Assembly: GCF_002949795.1 (NCBI RefSeq)
Contig: NZ_CP026692.1
Location: 496,001-560,000, forward strand
Reading direction: 5' to 3'
DNA: 64,000 bases
Source: Nostoc sp. 'Lobaria pulmonaria (5183) cyanobiont'
GTDB lineage: Bacteria > Cyanobacteriota > Cyanobacteriia > Cyanobacteriales > Nostocaceae
This document shows, piece by piece, positions 62,208 through 64,000 of the stretch. Below the pieces are notes generated by a model. The model saw nothing but the letters and a program-made list of their open reading frames with translations. It did no database searches and was not told where the DNA came from. Numbering within the stretch: position 1 is the stretch's first letter; each line of letters starts with the position of its first letter. The position numbers were made by a program, and so were the translations under genes.

Positions 62208-63171
62208 CAGTAAACCAAAAAGTTTTTCCCAAAGAGCGATCGCTAATTAACTTACGTGTTTTAAAGTATTAGATACTACCCAAAACATATTTAATCCTGA
62301 TATTTCTCTGAAAGATTTCAAAAAATGAAATGATGAAATTAGTGTGTAGCATATTGGCTGAAAAAATTGACTGTTTCATCAGAATAACTGGCAATAACCG
62401 CCTCAGAAACCCTTGAAGAGGTTATTGACTGTTTAGTAGAAAATTTTTCTTTTTGATTCTCAAGGAGTATGTGACCAACAGACTTTATTCGAGATTCTGA
62501 CTCATGCTGCTAGCAATGGAGATAATATTGAAAATACAGCCAAATTATTAAAGAATGTTCCTACAGGCAAAAAAAGTTATAAAACTACTTATACAATAAC
62601 AAGAGATAAGGATGATTCAGTTACATTTGACTTATGGATTATTTGTAAATACAGGAAGGAAAATCGTAATCAGCGTGGAGTTCAATACTTTGTTTATGTT
62701 ACTCACAAGGTAAGAACAAATTTAGATTACATTTATCAAGATTATCGAAAAAGATTTGGGATTGAAACTAGTTATCGTCTGAAGAATATTTGTCGAATTA
62801 TAACGAATAATAAAAATCAAGTTTTGAGATTACTATTCGTGGGTATATCTTTTCTTTTAGTTAATATTTGGGTCAATCTACTTTGGCTCAAAATCAGTCG
62901 TAAAAGGAAAGGCAGTCGATTAATTTATAGCACACTTTTTGCACTCAAACAGATGTTAGCTTTTTTATCTCAAGCCCTACAGCGTAAATATCAAGTAGTT
63001 AAAAACATTTATATTCCATCCGGTTAGTATTTACTTTCTTAGCAATCAGCTAATCATAAGTAATCATTATATATACTATGTCTGCTGGTTAGAGGATTGT
63101 GTATTTACTAGTATTATAAGCTACTAGTATTTTAGCGATCGCTCTTTGGGGAAAAACTTTTTGGTTTACTG
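62208..63171 (+). mobile_element. Internally deleted insertion sequence with about 39-bp terminal inverted repeats
   Basis: The left end (62208-62246) starts CAGTAAACCAAAAAGTTTTT, then CCCAAAGAGCGATCGCTAA. The right end (63132-63171) is its exact complement except for one extra G. The 964-bp element contains only fragments of a transposase, so it is a dead or non-autonomous copy. No clean target duplication is visible (GTTAT left, TTAAT right). The terminal repeats include a HIP1 site (GCGATCGC). Confidence 0.7.
62260..63027 (+). pseudogene. ISH3/IS4-like transposase, frameshifted and internally deleted
   Basis: Pieces lie in several frames: NIFNPDISLKDFKK near 62270; ETLEEVIDCLVENFSF near 62400-62455; then after a shift in a T-rich run QGVCDQQTLFEILTHAASNG. 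The C-terminal part (to 63027) has TNLDYIYQDYRKRFGIETSY, RLKNICRIITNNKNQVLRLL and LFALKQMLAFLSQALQRKYQ. The YRKRFGIETSYR (Y..R..IE..YR) motif with the final catalytic Glu is typical of IS4/ISH3-type DDE transposases. The central catalytic Asp region is missing. Confidence 0.65.
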
Positions 63172-63189
63172 TTAATTGGTCTTCTGCCT

Positions 63190-63222
63190 GCGATGTCTAC
63201 GACAGGCTACGCCTACGCTGAT
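63190..63222. repeat. Dispersed palindromic repeat
   Basis: GCGATGTCTACGACAGGCTA followed by CGCCTACGCTGA: another copy of the family at 37749 and 2858, immediately outside the right end of the IS. Confidence 0.6.
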
Positions 63223-63323
63223 ACTTATTTACAACAGACACAAGGTGGACGTTACGTTAACAACCAGGCTTTTATAGTTAATGATATTTATCAAGCCGGA
63301 TTAACAATTAGTATAAACAGCTA

Positions 63324-64000
63324 CTAATTTGAAGCTAGAAAACTTTTGATCATCTTAACTATTTCTTGTTTCTCTTCAAACCCAGAACTATAGCATCCAC
63401 TCAAAGGTACAGTTTCACCAGATGGTAACATTAAGGTTACTCGATAAACAAAGCCACCTTCGCTAGAATCAGAACTTTCAACTTTAATCTCAACAATTTC
63501 ATTTAACGAGTACAAAAAAACTGCTTTTCCCAATTTTCCAAACCATCGATAGCGGCTGAAAGTTAAAGTATTTGATTCTTTATCAAAATTACAGTTTATA
63601 AATGAACCTGCGGCTATTATGAGTAAACCTACCAAAAACAAAAATAGGGTTCCGCCAATTGTGGCATAGCCTTTTAAAGTATCATCTTGCTTAACTACTA
63701 AATTTTTCTCTAAAGGTTGTGCTAAGAAATTCTTAATTTTTAAAATTATCAACTCTGCTTCTTCTAAAAAATAATCACTGTAAGCAATTCGTGTAAATGG
63801 AATACTTTCTGTATTAGTTAATAACTCAACTCGATATGTATATAATATTTTTCCCTCTTTATCAGTTTTAGTTTATTTTTCTAAACGAGTTCCAATTAAT
63901 CCAGTAATTGTTTTTTGGCTTTTTTGACGATCAAAAAAATCAAACTCTCTCAGTTCACATATAATTATTGATGATTTTTGCTCAATACTGAAAGCTTGTA
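63324..64000 (-). pseudogene. Unknown membrane protein gene interrupted by an in-frame stop, continues off the window
   Basis: The 142-residue frame at 63324-63752 has no ATG start and continues upstream in the same frame: LLTNTESIPFTRIAYSDYFL to a TAA at 63875-63873. Beyond it the frame is again open to base 64000 (SIEQKSSIIICELREFDFFD; TITGLIGTRLEK). A single nonsense change (CAA to TAA would suffice) therefore splits one gene. The product would have one or two membrane segments (GYATIGGTLFLFLVGLLIIA) and a C-terminal beta domain (SLNEIVEIKVESSDSSEGGF). Family unknown. Confidence 0.65.

Overview
The window reads as chromosome from a filamentous, probably heterocyst-forming (Nostoc-like) cyanobacterium. 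HIP1 octamers (GCGATCGC) occur throughout. psbI, a secE-nusG-rplK-rplA-rplJ-rplL cluster behind trnW, an AMIN-domain TonB receptor, a stand-alone Mo-nitrogenase C-terminal-like protein, a DUF3769 LptD-like porin and Uma2/DUF2887 nucleases are all typical cyanobacterial content. Gaps are packed with short tandem heptamer-type repeats (aatgact/aatgaca, ctcctaa) and dispersed palindromes, as in Nostocales. Families are named from motifs I can read; no database search was run.

Layout. 1-4.3 kb: a 5'-truncated unknown gene, an alpha/beta hydrolase, a ParD antitoxin relic and an SDR oxidoreductase behind a decayed GNAT gene. 4.6-7.7 kb: an arsenic operon in the order arsM, PiT transporter, arsS (minus strand), the two enzymes being those of arsenosugar biosynthesis. 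8-9.9 kb: an OmpR-type regulator, the Mo-nitro_C protein and an IS630 relic. 10-13.3 kb: a GC-rich cassette of two VOC proteins, an NTF2-like protein and a DGPF/YCII protein, divergent from an ECF42-type sigma factor. The two transcription units are separated by a 96-bp tandem repeat that carries a repeated inverted repeat and a promoter-like pair. 13.3-19.3 kb: ChrA relic, a GldA/GldF/GldG/DUF4340-type ABC cassette, purU. 20.2-26.2 kb: a GC-rich beta-propeller gene of foreign look, a FUSC membrane protein, a heptapeptide-coding repeat, DUF3140 and a GT2 glycosyltransferase. 26.3-30.6 kb: rplS, trnW and the secE-to-rplL translation cluster with an L10 leader.

30.7-40.8 kb: Uma2 and PD-(D/E)XK proteins, an EF-G paralogue lacking the usual catalytic His, TPR and PsiE proteins, DUF2887, a MetF-family protein and trpS. 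41.3-46.3 kb: an AraC regulator, TonB siderophore receptor and PepSY membrane protein forming an iron-uptake module. 46.5-52.4 kb: two glycosyltransferases, DUF429 and glycogen phosphorylase. 52.4-54.8 kb is long non-coding DNA with a candidate sRNA. 54.9-64 kb: hexapeptide acyltransferase, psbI, LptD-like DUF3769, a small outer-membrane barrel, murJ, an internally deleted IS with about 39-bp terminal inverted repeats, and a gene interrupted by an in-frame stop at the window edge.

The least ordinary items are the ECF42 cassette with its repeat-built control region, the solitary Rossmann/coiled-coil/PD-(D/E)XK protein at 31.7-33.0 kb, the candidate sRNA near 53.7 kb, and the phosphate-type transporter inside the arsenosugar operon. 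Several genes are visibly decaying (ParD, GNAT, ChrA, two transposases, the last gene).
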